DNA of 64,000 nt from Planctomycetota bacterium (GTDB taxonomy: Bacteria; Planctomycetota; UBA1135; UBA2386), in contig JANQJF010000001.1 of assembly GCA_028281765.1 (NCBI GenBank), forward strand, positions 62,001-126,000, given 5' to 3'. Position numbers and translations under genes: made by a program. The notes beneath the pieces were generated by a model, which was not told where the DNA came from, did no database searches, and saw nothing but the letters and a program-made list of their open reading frames with translations. How positions within the stretch are numbered: position 1 is the first letter of the stretch; every line of letters starts with the position of its first letter. Shown piece by piece: positions 8,923 to 17,856 of the stretch.

Positions 8923-9795
8923 GTGACGCGCATTCTCAAGGGCGGCTTGATCCAGTGCAGCAATCCGCTCAACGACGAGTCCAAACCGGTCCCCGAGATC
9001 CAGGCCGCGATGCTCGAGAAGCATCGGCCGTTTCTCGATCAGGCCGGTGAACGCGGCGTGCAGGTCCTGTGCCTGCAGGAGCTGTTCAACGCGCCCTACT
9101 TCTGCCCGAGCCAGGATCCGCGCTGGTACGACGCCGCCGAGCCGGTGCCCGGCCCGTGCACGGAGGTCATGGCGGAATACGCGAAGAAGTACTCGATGGC
9201 GATCGTCGTGCCGGTGTACGAGCGTGAGCAGGCCGGGGTGTACTACAACACCGCCGCCGTCATCGACGCCGACGGAAGCTACCTGGGCAAGTACCGCAAG
9301 ATCCACATTCCCCACACCTCGGGATTCTGGGAGAAGTACTTCTTCAAGCCCGGCAACCTCGGCTACCCCGTGTTCGACACGGCGTACGGCAAGGTTGGGG
9401 TCTACATCTGCTACGACCGCCACTTCCCGGAGGGCGCCCGTCTGCTGGGCCTAGCCGGCGCTGAAGTCGTGTTCAACCCGTCGGCGACGGTCGCGGGCCT
9501 TTCCCAGTATCTCTGGCGCCTCGAGCAGCCCGCCCACGCCGTCGCGAACGGCTACTATATGGGGTGCATCAACCGCGTCGGCACCGAGGCGCCTTGGAAC
9601 ATCGGCAAGTTCTACGGCAACAGCTACTTCGTCGACCCGCGTGGCAGCTTCATCTCCGAAGCCAGCGAGGACGACGACGAGCTGATCACGGCGGACATGG
9701 ACCTCGATGTGATCGAGGAGGTGCGGCGGATCTGGCAGTTCTATCGGGATCGCCGGCCCGAGACTTACGAAGACATGACGCGGCTCTTGCCGTGA
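8923..9795 (+). CDS. Beta-ureidopropionase (N-carbamoyl-beta-alanine amidohydrolase)
   Basis: Nitrilase-superfamily enzyme, 290 residues, catalysing the last step of reductive pyrimidine breakdown: N-carbamoyl-beta-alanine to beta-alanine, CO2 and NH3. The catalytic triad is visible as Glu53 (CLQELF), Lys126 (KYRKIHIPH) and Cys163 (YICYDRHFPEG). The GTG at 8923 is chosen because AGGAGG lies 4 nt upstream and because the protein then begins TRILKGGLIQCSNP, as expected for the family; the frame is open further upstream without protein-like sequence. It is the first gene of a five-gene operon in which every step of the pathway is encoded. A plant/animal-type N-terminal extension is absent, as usual in bacteria. 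Confidence 0.93.
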   Translation: MTRILKGGLIQCSNPLNDESKPVPEIQAAMLEKHRPFLDQAGERGVQVLCLQELFNAPYFCPSQDPRWYDAAEPVPGPCTEVMAEYAKKYSMAIVVPVYEREQAGVYYNTAAVIDADGSYLGKYRKIHIPHTSGFWEKYFFKPGNLGYPVFDTAYGKVGVYICYDRHFPEGARLLGLAGAEVVFNPSATVAGLSQYLWRLEQPAHAVANGYYMGCINRVGTEAPWNIGKFYGNSYFVDPRGSFISEASEDDDELITADMDLDVIEEVRRIWQFYRDRRPETYEDMTRLLP

Positions 9796-9808
9796 GTGGA
9801 GGCGCACC

Positions 9809-11185
9809 ATGGGCGTGCTGATCAAGAACGGACGCATCATCACGGCGATCGACGACTTCGTCGGCGACGTCTACTGCGATGGCACCACGATCGCCGCGGT
9901 GGGCCAAGACATCGACGCGAACTCCGGCGACGAGGTCATCGACGCGTCGGGCCAGCTCGTGTTTCCGGGTGGGCTCGACCCGCACGTGCACATGGAACTG
10001 CCGTTCATGGGCACCGTGTCCGCCGACGACTTCGAGACCGGCACGGCCGCAGGCGTCGCCGGTGGCACGACGTCGATCATCGACTTCGTGATCCCCGCGC
10101 GGAACGAAGACCTCATGGAGGCACTCGCCGCGTGGCACGACAAGGCGGGCAAAGCCGTGTCCGACTACGCGTTCCACATGGCGGTCACGTGGTGGGGTGA
10201 CAAGACCAAGGAGTGGATGCGCCGCTGCGTCGAGGAAGAGGGCATCACCTCGTTCAAGACGTTCATGGCCTATCGCGGCGCGATCGGCGTCGACGATCCG
10301 GAGCTGATCGAGGTCATGGCGCACGCCAAGACGCTCGGCGGGCTCGTCACCGTCCACGCAGAGCATGGCGACATGGTCGTCGAGCTGCAGAACAAGCTCT
10401 TCGGCGAAGGCAAGACCGGACCGAAGTATCACGCGCTCTCCCGCCCGCCCGCCGTCGAAGGCGAAGCGACCGCGCGCTCCCTGATGATGAGCAAGATGAC
10501 CGGGCAGCCGGTCTACATCGTGCACGTCACCTGCAAGGAGTCGATCGACGCGATGATCAGGGCGCGCATGGACGGCGTGAACGTCTACGGCGAGACCTGC
10601 ACGCAGTATCTGCTGCTCGACGACTCGGTCTACGACAAGCCCGACTTCGAAGGCGCGGCCTACGTGATGTCGCCGCCGATTCGGCCCAAGGGACACCAGG
10701 AGGTCCTCTGGAATGCGCTGAAGCTCGGCGCGCTGCACACGGTCGCGACCGACCACTGTCCGTTCAACCAGCACGGGCAGAAGGACCGCGGCAAGGACGA
10801 CTTCCGGGTGATCCCGAACGGTGCGGCCGGCATCGAGAATCGGATGGCTCTGCTCTACACCTACGGCGTACTCGAGGGCCGACTCGACCTCCACGAGTTC
10901 GTCGACCTGACGTCGACGCGTGCGGCGAAGATCTTCGGGATGTATCCGAAGAAGGGTGCGATCCGGGTCGGCGCCGACGCCGACATCGTCGTGTGGGACC
11001 CCGCCGCGAGCGGCGTGATCTCCGCGAATACCCACCACCACAACTGTGACCGCAGCATCTTCGAAGGATTCGAGACCAAGGGCGCGGCGTCCCACGTCGT
11101 CGTCGCGGGTCGAGTCCAGTACGCCGACGGCGACCTCAAGGTCGAGCGCGGCGCCGGAGAGTTCGTGCGGAGGACCGTCGGATGA
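9809..11185 (+). CDS. hydA: Dihydropyrimidinase
   Basis: 458-residue amidohydrolase-superfamily enzyme that opens 5,6-dihydrouracil or dihydrothymine to the N-carbamoyl beta-amino acid. Dinuclear metal ligands are visible: His59 and His61 (DPHVHME), the carboxylated Lys150 (SFKTFMAY), His in TVHAEHGD, His in YIVHVT and Asp in ATDHCPF. The substrate-binding segment SPPIRPKGHQ and the CTQYL motif also match the D-hydantoinase/dihydropyrimidinase family. It starts 13 bp after the ureidopropionase stop and its stop overlaps the next start as ATGA, so it is translationally coupled. The neighbours favour a pyrimidine rather than a hydantoin substrate. Confidence 0.94.
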   Translation: MGVLIKNGRIITAIDDFVGDVYCDGTTIAAVGQDIDANSGDEVIDASGQLVFPGGLDPHVHMELPFMGTVSADDFETGTAAGVAGGTTSIIDFVIPARNEDLMEALAAWHDKAGKAVSDYAFHMAVTWWGDKTKEWMRRCVEEEGITSFKTFMAYRGAIGVDDPELIEVMAHAKTLGGLVTVHAEHGDMVVELQNKLFGEGKTGPKYHALSRPPAVEGEATARSLMMSKMTGQPVYIVHVTCKESIDAMIRARMDGVNVYGETCTQYLLLDDSVYDKPDFEGAAYVMSPPIRPKGHQEVLWNALKLGALHTVATDHCPFNQHGQKDRGKDDFRVIPNGAAGIENRMALLYTYGVLEGRLDLHEFVDLTSTRAAKIFGMYPKKGAIRVGADADIVVWDPAASGVISANTHHHNCDRSIFEGFETKGAASHVVVAGRVQYADGDLKVERGAGEFVRRTVG

Positions 11186-12507
11186 CCAATCAGAAAGCCG
11201 CGAGCCGCGCCGAAGACGTCCGTGCGAAGCACGCGAAGTACCTGTTCCCGTCCGTCGCGAACTACTATCAGGAGTCCGTGGTGCTCGACGAGGGCGATGG
11301 ACTCCGGCTGCGCGACATCGACGGCAAGGAGTACCTCGACTTCTTCGGCGGCATCCTCACCGTCTCGATCGGGCAGTGCCACCCCGAGGTCACGACGGCA
11401 CTCAAGGCCCAGGTCGATCGCCTCGGCCACGTGTCGACGCTCTACCCGAACGTGCCGATCGTCGAGCTCGCGGAGCGAATGGCGCGCATCACCCCGGGGA
11501 AGCTCTCGAAGAGCTTCTTCACGGCGTCGGGTACCGAAGCCGACGACACCGCGGTCGTGCTCGCGCAGGTCTACACCGGAGCCCAAGAGATCATCGCGCT
11601 GCGTCACGGCTACTCCGGCCGTGGCGTGCTGTCGCAAGCGCTCTGCGGCCACGGGACGTGGCGCGCGACGCCGACCCAGGTCGCGGGCGTCAAGCACGCG
11701 GTGTCTCCGTACTGCTACCGCTGCCCGTTCGGCCAGACCTACCCGTCGTGCAAGATGAAGTGCGCGACGGACGTCGAGGAGCTGATCCGCACGACGACGA
11801 CCGGCCGCATCGCCGGCATCCTCGCCGAGCCGATCCAGGGAGTCGGTGGATTCGTCGTGCCGCCGCCCGAGTATTTCGAGATCGTCGTCGACATCGTGCG
11901 CAAGTACGGAGGCGTGTTCATCTGCGACGAGGTGCAGACCGGCTTCGGTCGCACGGGCACGAAGATGTTCGGGATCGAGCACTGGGGCGTCGAGCCCGAG
12001 ATCATGACGATGGCGAAGGGCATCGCGAACGGGATGCCGCTCGCGGCGACCGTCGCGACCGACGAAGTCGCCGACTCGTTCCAGGCGCTCTCGATCTCGA
12101 CCTTCGGCGGCAACCCCATGTCGTGCGCCGCCGCCAACGCGACGCTCGAAGTCATCGAACGCGACGACCTGCCGACCAACGTCGAAAACCAGGGCGCGCG
12201 ACTGCGCGCGGGGTTCGAGGCGCTTCAGCGCAAGTATCCGCGCAAGATCGGGGACGTTCGCGGGAAGGGCCTCATGCAGGCCATCGAAATCGTTGCGAAC
12301 GAGGAGGCCGGCGATCGCACGCCGGATCCCCAGTCCACGCTTCGACTGTTCGAAGAGACGCGCAAGCGCGGTCTGCTGATCGGCAAGGGCGGCCTCGAGG
12401 GCAACGTGGCTCGCGTCGCGCCGCCGATGAACGTCACCGCCGACGAAATCGACGAAGCGCTGAAGATCTTCGGCGAGGCCTTCGCCGCCATGGAGTCGGG
12501 TTCTTGA
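11182..12507 (+). CDS. Class III (omega) aminotransferase, probable beta-alanine/beta-aminoisobutyrate transaminase
   Basis: 441-residue PLP enzyme of fold type I. The Schiff-base lysine is Lys279 in TMAKGIANGMPLAA; upstream are FICDEVQTGFGRTG with the PLP-binding Asp and SFFTASGTEADDTAV with the phosphate-binding region. Similarity is to the AGXT2-like group, which includes beta-alanine-pyruvate and alanine-glyoxylate transaminases. Position inside the pyrimidine operon suggests it removes the amino group from beta-alanine or beta-aminoisobutyrate to give (methyl)malonate semialdehyde, the substrate of the dehydrogenase at 2085. It has a Cys-rich patch (CYRCPFGQTYPSCKMKC) unusual for a transaminase, possibly a metal-binding or disulfide insertion. 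Start overlaps hydA by ATGA; its stop overlaps the TTG start of preT. Confidence 0.9.
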   Translation: MTNQKAASRAEDVRAKHAKYLFPSVANYYQESVVLDEGDGLRLRDIDGKEYLDFFGGILTVSIGQCHPEVTTALKAQVDRLGHVSTLYPNVPIVELAERMARITPGKLSKSFFTASGTEADDTAVVLAQVYTGAQEIIALRHGYSGRGVLSQALCGHGTWRATPTQVAGVKHAVSPYCYRCPFGQTYPSCKMKCATDVEELIRTTTTGRIAGILAEPIQGVGGFVVPPPEYFEIVVDIVRKYGGVFICDEVQTGFGRTGTKMFGIEHWGVEPEIMTMAKGIANGMPLAATVATDEVADSFQALSISTFGGNPMSCAAANATLEVIERDDLPTNVENQGARLRAGFEALQRKYPRKIGDVRGKGLMQAIEIVANEEAGDRTPDPQSTLRLFEETRKRGLLIGKGGLEGNVARVAPPMNVTADEIDEALKIFGEAFAAMESGS

Positions 12508-13817
12508 CGCCGTATCCGATTTCAGGCGACCGGCTGGAGGGCGAGTTCGCCGACAAGTATCCGCCGCTGACGAAGACCGAAGCGACCTTCGAGGCGACGC
12601 GCTGCCTGTACTGCTACGACGCTCCGTGCATCCAGAGCTGCCCGACTTCGATCGACATTCCGACGTTCATCCGGAAGATCGCGACCGGCAATCTGCGGGG
12701 CTCGGCACGCACGATCCTCGAAGCGAACTTGCTCGGCGCGAGCTGCGCCCGGGTCTGTCCCGTCGAGGTGTTGTGCGAATCGACGTGTGTCTACGTCGGC
12801 TGGGATCGCGAGGCGATTCCGATCGGTCGACTGCAGCGCTACGCGATGGACGAAGGCGCGTCACCCGACCTCCTGCCGAAACGCTCCTCGACGGGCCGCA
12901 AGATCGCCCTGGTCGGCGCGGGCCCTGCCTCCCTCGCGTGCGCGGGAACACTCGCGCTGCTCGGTCACGAGGCGATCCTCTACGAGAAGGACCCGCTGCC
13001 CGGCGGCCTCAACACGACGGGCGTCGCGCCGTATAAGCTGCGCGTCGAGAGCGCACTCGACGAAGTCGAGTTCGTCCAGTCGCTCGGCGTCGAGATCCGC
13101 ACGGGCGTCACGATCGGTGTGGACATCACCGCCGCCGATCTCCTCGCGCAGCACGACGCGGTCTTCCTCGGCCCGGGGCTCGGGAGCGATTCGAAGCTCG
13201 GTGTTCCGGGTGAAGACGGCCCCGGCGTCCTCGGTGCGGTCGCGTGGATCCGTGCGATGAAGACGGATCCGGAAGCGACGCTCGATGGCGTCCGACGAGC
13301 CCTTGTTGTCGGCGGTGGCAACACCGCGATCGACGTCGCGCGCGAGCTCAAGGGACTCGGCATCGAGTCCGTAACGATGAGCTATCGCCGGGAACGGGCC
13401 GCGATGTCCGCCTACGACCATGAACTTCGCCCCGGCCTCGATGAGGGTGTCGTCCTCCTCGACGGCACCGCCGTCACTGAGATCCGCCGAGACGGCGGTG
13501 CGCCTCACTCTGTTCGCCTCGTCAACACCGAGGACGGTCGCCCCACCGATTCGGAGTGCGGACTTCTCCCGATCGACCTCGTCGTCATCGCGATCGGGCA
13601 AGCCAAGCTCCGAGGCTTGGCCGAGCAGTTCGAGAACGTGACCTGCGACGACCGGGGACGGATCGAGGTCGACGCCAACTCGTTCGCAACGAACAACCCA
13701 AAGGTGTTCGCCGGCGGCGACGCGATCAACGGCGGCAAGGAAGTCGTCAACGCCGTGCACGATGGCCAGGCCGCGGCGCGCGCGATCCACGCGATGCTCG
13801 GAGGTGACGATGCCTGA
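12504..13817 (+). CDS. preT: NAD(P)H-dependent dihydropyrimidine dehydrogenase, subunit PreT
   Basis: FAD/Fe-S electron-input subunit of bacterial dihydropyrimidine dehydrogenase, 437 residues, GltD-like. It begins with a [4Fe-4S] module (CLYCYDAPCIQSCP, then CARVCPVEVLCESTC), followed by the FAD-binding Rossmann motif LVGAGPASLACAG near residue 140, a second nucleotide-binding motif VVGGGNTAIDVA near 275, and the C-terminal FAD motif VFAGGDAINGG. The TTG at 12504 overlaps the TGA of the aminotransferase and gives a PreT-like N-terminus; the frame upstream of it is antisense-quality sequence over the aminotransferase gene. It overlaps preA by 8 bp. Together they reduce uracil or thymine to the 5,6-dihydro form. 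Confidence 0.93.
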   Translation: MTPYPISGDRLEGEFADKYPPLTKTEATFEATRCLYCYDAPCIQSCPTSIDIPTFIRKIATGNLRGSARTILEANLLGASCARVCPVEVLCESTCVYVGWDREAIPIGRLQRYAMDEGASPDLLPKRSSTGRKIALVGAGPASLACAGTLALLGHEAILYEKDPLPGGLNTTGVAPYKLRVESALDEVEFVQSLGVEIRTGVTIGVDITAADLLAQHDAVFLGPGLGSDSKLGVPGEDGPGVLGAVAWIRAMKTDPEATLDGVRRALVVGGGNTAIDVARELKGLGIESVTMSYRRERAAMSAYDHELRPGLDEGVVLLDGTAVTEIRRDGGAPHSVRLVNTEDGRPTDSECGLLPIDLVVIAIGQAKLRGLAEQFENVTCDDRGRIEVDANSFATNNPKVFAGGDAINGGKEVVNAVHDGQAAARAIHAMLGGDDA

Positions 13818-15153
13818 TCTCTCGGTCGACTTCTGCGGCATCCACAGCCCGAACCCGTTCTGGCTCGCGTCCGCACCACCGACCAACAGCGGCCCCCAGA
13901 TCGAACGCGCGTTCGACGCGGGCTGGGGCGGCGCCGTGTGGAAGACGCTCGGCAATCCGATCGTGAACGTTTCGAGTCGCCTCGGCGGGCTCGACTACGG
14001 CGGCCAGCGCCTGATGGGCCTGAACAACATCGAGCTGATCACGGACCGTCCGCTCGAAGTCAACTTCCGCGAGATGGCGGAGTGCAAGAAGCGCTACCCG
14101 AAGCACGCGCTGATCTCCTCACTGATGGCTGAGGGCAAAGAGGAGTGGCGTGAACTCATCCGTCGCTCTGAAGACGCCGGCGCGGACGGTCTCGAGCTGA
14201 ACTTCGGCTGCCCGCACGGCATGTGCGAGCGCGGTATGGGTTCGGCCGTCAGTCAGGAACCGAAGGTCCTGGAGGAGCTCGTCCACTGGGTCGTCGAGAT
14301 GGCGAACATCCCGGTGATCTCGAAGCTCACGCCGAACATCACCGACGTGCGCGAGCCGGCTGCGGCCGCACGCCGCGCGGGCTCACACGCGGTGTCTTTG
14401 ATCAACACGATCCAAAGCCTCATGGGCGTCGATCTCGACACGCTGTCGCCGCTCCCGAGCGTGAACAAGCAGTCGAGCCACGGCGGCTTCTGTGGCCCCG
14501 CGGTCAAGCCGATCGCGCTGCGCATGGTCGCGCAGCTCGCGCGGGAGGACGACTTCGGCATTCCGATCAGCGGCATCGGTGGGATCTCCAACTGGCGTGA
14601 CGCGGCCGAGTTCTTGGCGCTCGGATCGACGACGGTGCAGGTCTGCACCGCGGTCATGCACTACGGCTACCGCATCGTCGACGACATGATCGAGGGGCTC
14701 GACGAGTATCTTCGGGAGAAGGGCATGGACAGCGTGAACGAGCTGATCGGTGCCGCCGTGCCTGCGTTCCAGGAGTGGGGCGATCTCGACCTCAACTACC
14801 ACGTCGTCGCGGAGATCGACGCGGACAAGTGCATCGGCTGCGATCTCTGCCACGTCGCATGCCACGACGGCGCGCATCAGTGCATTCACATGCCGGGCAC
14901 CAAGGCCATCGCCGGCCACGACGCGCCGATGGCCGAGCGAGCCGCCGAACTCCACGCGTCGTCCAACGGCTCCTATCGCGTGCCGTGGGTCGACGAAACC
15001 GAGTGCGTTGGCTGCAACCTGTGCACGCTCGTCTGCCCGGTCGATGGCTGCATCACGATGGTCGAGAAGCGACGCGGCCCCGAGAAGGACACCTGGAACA
15101 TGCGCGTCGCCGACGGCCGGGACCACGTTCCGGGTGGGCTCGGCCAAAGCTGA
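13810..15153 (+). CDS. preA: Dihydropyrimidine dehydrogenase, catalytic subunit PreA
   Basis: 447-residue FMN/TIM-barrel subunit that reduces uracil or thymine, fed with electrons by PreT. The barrel resembles class 1B dihydroorotate dehydrogenase and the C-terminal half of mammalian DPD: NFGCPHGMCERGMGS, SKLTPNITDV, SSHGGFCGPAVKPIALR and PISGIGGISNW are all recognisable. The C-terminus has two ferredoxin-type [4Fe-4S] motifs, CIGCDLCHVACHD (about residue 340) and CVGCNLCTLVCP (about 400). It is the last gene of the operon; the next gene is convergent 24 bp away. Confidence 0.94.
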   Translation: MPDLSVDFCGIHSPNPFWLASAPPTNSGPQIERAFDAGWGGAVWKTLGNPIVNVSSRLGGLDYGGQRLMGLNNIELITDRPLEVNFREMAECKKRYPKHALISSLMAEGKEEWRELIRRSEDAGADGLELNFGCPHGMCERGMGSAVSQEPKVLEELVHWVVEMANIPVISKLTPNITDVREPAAAARRAGSHAVSLINTIQSLMGVDLDTLSPLPSVNKQSSHGGFCGPAVKPIALRMVAQLAREDDFGIPISGIGGISNWRDAAEFLALGSTTVQVCTAVMHYGYRIVDDMIEGLDEYLREKGMDSVNELIGAAVPAFQEWGDLDLNYHVVAEIDADKCIGCDLCHVACHDGAHQCIHMPGTKAIAGHDAPMAERAAELHASSNGSYRVPWVDETECVGCNLCTLVCPVDGCITMVEKRRGPEKDTWNMRVADGRDHVPGGLGQS

Positions 15154-15177
15154 CTCGGCTCGAGCTGACAGTCTCGC

Positions 15178-16575
15178 CTACGGGCGGATGCCACGCTCCT
15201 CGAGTGTCCCGGGAATCGTGTTGTCGAGCAGCAGAGCGGTGAACGCCCCCACCGCCATGCCCGTCTTGCCGATCGTGTTCAGCATGTCGGACAGCCAACC
15301 CCAGCTGCCACCGAACGAGAGCAAATGCTCGTCGTTCGCGAAGTACTCCGGCACCGACAGCCCCATGAACATCGCGAACCCGAGGATGAACAGGTTGCGC
15401 GCCGAGTTCAGATCCACAAACTGCAGGTTCGAAAGGCCGACCGCCGCGATCATGCCGAACATCGTGCAGTACATCCCGCCGACGACCGGCTGGGGAATCG
15501 TCGTGAACAACCCGCCGAACTTGCCGAACATCGCGAGCACGATCATGAGGATCGCGCCTGCCTGCACGACGCGGCGGCTGCCGACGCGCGTGAGCCCGAT
15601 CGCGCCGATGTTCTCGCTGTAGGACGTCGTGCCGTTGCCGGTGCCGAAGATGCCGGCGAGCATGCAGCCGACGCCTTCCGTGCCGATCCCGCGATTGACG
15701 GTCCGTGCGTCCGGATGCCCGGCCCCGGACATCCGTGCGCAGGCGTAGTAGTCGCCGACGGACTCGACGATCGACGCGAGGTAGCCCGCGAGCATGCCGA
15801 CGATGGCCGGCAATACGAACTGCGGAGCTCCCCACTGGAACGGCATCGGGACCTGGATCCACGGCGCCGCGTCGAGCCGCGCGGTCGACACGTGCGCCGG
15901 GTGCCCTTCGGGGAACACGCCGCTCCACGTCAGAAGCGCTGCGACTCCCCAGGCGCCCACCAGACCGAGCAGCACCGGGAACAGCTCGATCATCCGATGC
16001 GACCGCCGCAGGTACTGACTGAACAGCACGATCAGCACGATCGTCAGGCCCCCGATACCCCAGTGTCGCCCCGCCTCTGGCGCGCCGAGCTTGAAGAGCG
16101 CGAGCCCGATCAGCGCGATCGTCGGCGCGATCGTGATCGGCCCGACGAACCGCAGCAGCCGTCCGACGAGTCCGCCGTACCCGACGAACATCTCGAACGC
16201 GGCACCGACGATCACCGCGCCTTGGATGTGCTGGAGCTTGACCTCGTGGCCGGCCTCCGCGACGCCGGCCATCCCGCAGATTACGATGGCCGGCGTCAGG
16301 AACGAGAACGTCCCACCCTGCACGAGCGGCAGGCGATTGCCGAACGTCGTCTGCAGCAGGGTCGCGAGCCCGCTGACGAAGAACAGAGTCCCGATGAGCA
16401 AACCCAGCTCGGCCGGCTTGTCGTCGAGCCCCAAGGGCTTGCTGAGAATCAGCGGGATCGCGACCGTCGACCCGAACATCGTCAGGTAGTGCTGCAGCCC
16501 GAGCAGCAACGTCTCCTGCGGCGGCGGAACGTCGTCGATGCCGTAGATCAGGTCGTGCTTGCGGCTCTCGGTCAT
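15178..16575 (-). CDS. NCS2-family nucleobase permease (uracil/xanthine type)
   Basis: 465-residue polytopic membrane protein with about 12-14 hydrophobic segments. Family signatures are visible: QHYLTMFGSTVAIPL near the N-terminus, LVQGGTFSFLTPAI in TM3, SIVESVGDYYACARMSGA in TM8 and GNGTTSYSENIGAIGLTRV in TM10. NCS2 transporters are nucleobase:cation symporters; the convergent pyrimidine-degradation operon suggests uracil or thymine as the substrate, although the motifs alone do not separate uracil from purine carriers. The ATG at 16575 overlaps the stop of the upstream glycosyltransferase (ATGA), so it is probably expressed from that gene's promoter. Confidence 0.9.
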   Translation of the reverse strand: MTESRKHDLIYGIDDVPPPQETLLLGLQHYLTMFGSTVAIPLILSKPLGLDDKPAELGLLIGTLFFVSGLATLLQTTFGNRLPLVQGGTFSFLTPAIVICGMAGVAEAGHEVKLQHIQGAVIVGAAFEMFVGYGGLVGRLLRFVGPITIAPTIALIGLALFKLGAPEAGRHWGIGGLTIVLIVLFSQYLRRSHRMIELFPVLLGLVGAWGVAALLTWSGVFPEGHPAHVSTARLDAAPWIQVPMPFQWGAPQFVLPAIVGMLAGYLASIVESVGDYYACARMSGAGHPDARTVNRGIGTEGVGCMLAGIFGTGNGTTSYSENIGAIGLTRVGSRRVVQAGAILMIVLAMFGKFGGLFTTIPQPVVGGMYCTMFGMIAAVGLSNLQFVDLNSARNLFILGFAMFMGLSVPEYFANDEHLLSFGGSWGWLSDMLNTIGKTGMAVGAFTALLLDNTIPGTLEERGIRP

Positions 16576-17789
16576 GACTTCGCCTCGATCAACTCGCGCC
16601 ATACGCGTTCGATGCGCTCGAACACAGCGCCCCACTGGAACGCGCGCAAGGATCCTTCGTCGACGGGTGCGATATCGTCGCGAAGAGACGCCATCAGTTC
16701 CTTCGCCAACCGATCGGTGAAGGCCGGCAGCGCGGCCGCGATCGGCGTATCGGGACCGTCCATCTCCGGCATGGGCACGAGGCGCATCGAGTCCCCGAGA
16801 ACCGGCGCGATCTGCTCGACGACACCCGGGAGTGCCGTGGCGACGAGACGGCACCCGCTCGCCGCGGCTTCGACGAGGACGAGCGGAAGTCCTTCATAGA
16901 ACGACGGGAGCACGCAGACCGCGCACTCTCGCAGGATCGACGCGAGCTGTTCGGGCGCGACATGACCGTGTAGCTCGACCGCATCGCCGTATTCGGAGAG
17001 ACACGCGCGCAGCTCGTCGGCCTCGGGACCCGCACCACTGCCGGCGACGTGCAGGTGCGCATCCGGAATGGACTCCAACACGCGACCGAACGCCACGGCG
17101 AGTTCGCGCACGCCCTTCGCCGCGCTGATCTTGCCGACGTATGCAATCGTCGATCCGCGGGTCGCTGCTCCCGCACCCGAGAACACCTCGTCGCGATACC
17201 CCGCGCCGACGACCTCGACCCGCGCCGGATCGACGTCCAGCTTCTCGACGAGCGATTCGCGATGCCCGCCGTGCAACACGACGAACCGATCGCTGCGCCC
17301 GATGCCGGTGCGCACCTCATCGGCCCGGTTCGGACAGAGTTCCATCTGACGAAGCCCGGTCGCGTGGCAGTGCGTGATCAGCGGCGTATCGGGCGCAACG
17401 TCCTTGACGATCGAACTCATGCACCACACGTGGTTCGTATGGATCACGTCGGGTCGCGTCGCGCGGATCACCGTTTCGAGATGCCCTCGCCAACGCTCCC
17501 GATAGTCGGTCCACGCGGCGTCGTCCATGGTCGAGAAGACCGTGCTGGGATACGGCATCACGTCGCTCATCCCCGGCAGCACCAGAGGATGATCTGCGGT
17601 GCCGAACTCCAGCGCATGCACATGCTCCGGATTCAATTCGCCGATTCGGGGATCTGCGCCCGCGGGAACGCCGACGACCGCATGTTGCTCCCATCGCCGT
17701 CCGTCAGCCGCTCGGACGATGGCGTCGAGAGTCACGCCACTTCCGGTCAGGAGGGGCTGCTGCGAGAGGAGGTGCAGAACGGTCGGCAT
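16572..17789 (-). CDS. GT4-like glycosyltransferase
   Basis: 405 residues with a GT-B fold. The N-terminal half begins MPTVLHLLSQQPLLTGSG with the Gly-rich acceptor loop; the C-terminal half has AYVGKISAAKGVREL, HGHVAPEQLASIL and the nucleotide-sugar binding EX7E region (SFYEGLPLVLVEAAASG). The substrate cannot be told. The start at 17789 gives the family N-terminus; CACAAT 7 nt upstream could be a -10 for a leaderless mRNA. Its translational coupling to a nucleobase permease has no obvious functional logic. Confidence 0.85.
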   Translation of the reverse strand: MPTVLHLLSQQPLLTGSGVTLDAIVRAADGRRWEQHAVVGVPAGADPRIGELNPEHVHALEFGTADHPLVLPGMSDVMPYPSTVFSTMDDAAWTDYRERWRGHLETVIRATRPDVIHTNHVWCMSSIVKDVAPDTPLITHCHATGLRQMELCPNRADEVRTGIGRSDRFVVLHGGHRESLVEKLDVDPARVEVVGAGYRDEVFSGAGAATRGSTIAYVGKISAAKGVRELAVAFGRVLESIPDAHLHVAGSGAGPEADELRACLSEYGDAVELHGHVAPEQLASILRECAVCVLPSFYEGLPLVLVEAAASGCRLVATALPGVVEQIAPVLGDSMRLVPMPEMDGPDTPIAAALPAFTDRLAKELMASLRDDIAPVDEGSLRAFQWGAVFERIERVWRELIEAKS

Positions 17790-17856
17790 CGCTTGGATTG
17801 TGCGCGAATGCCGCCCGAAACAGAATATCCAGGCGCCGGTCTCGTAGGCCTTCGCC

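Noticed and set aside
11046..12503. Upstream extension of the PreT frame
   Set aside because: It lies over the aminotransferase gene in another frame and has shadow-type composition; TTG 12504 gives the PreT N-terminus.
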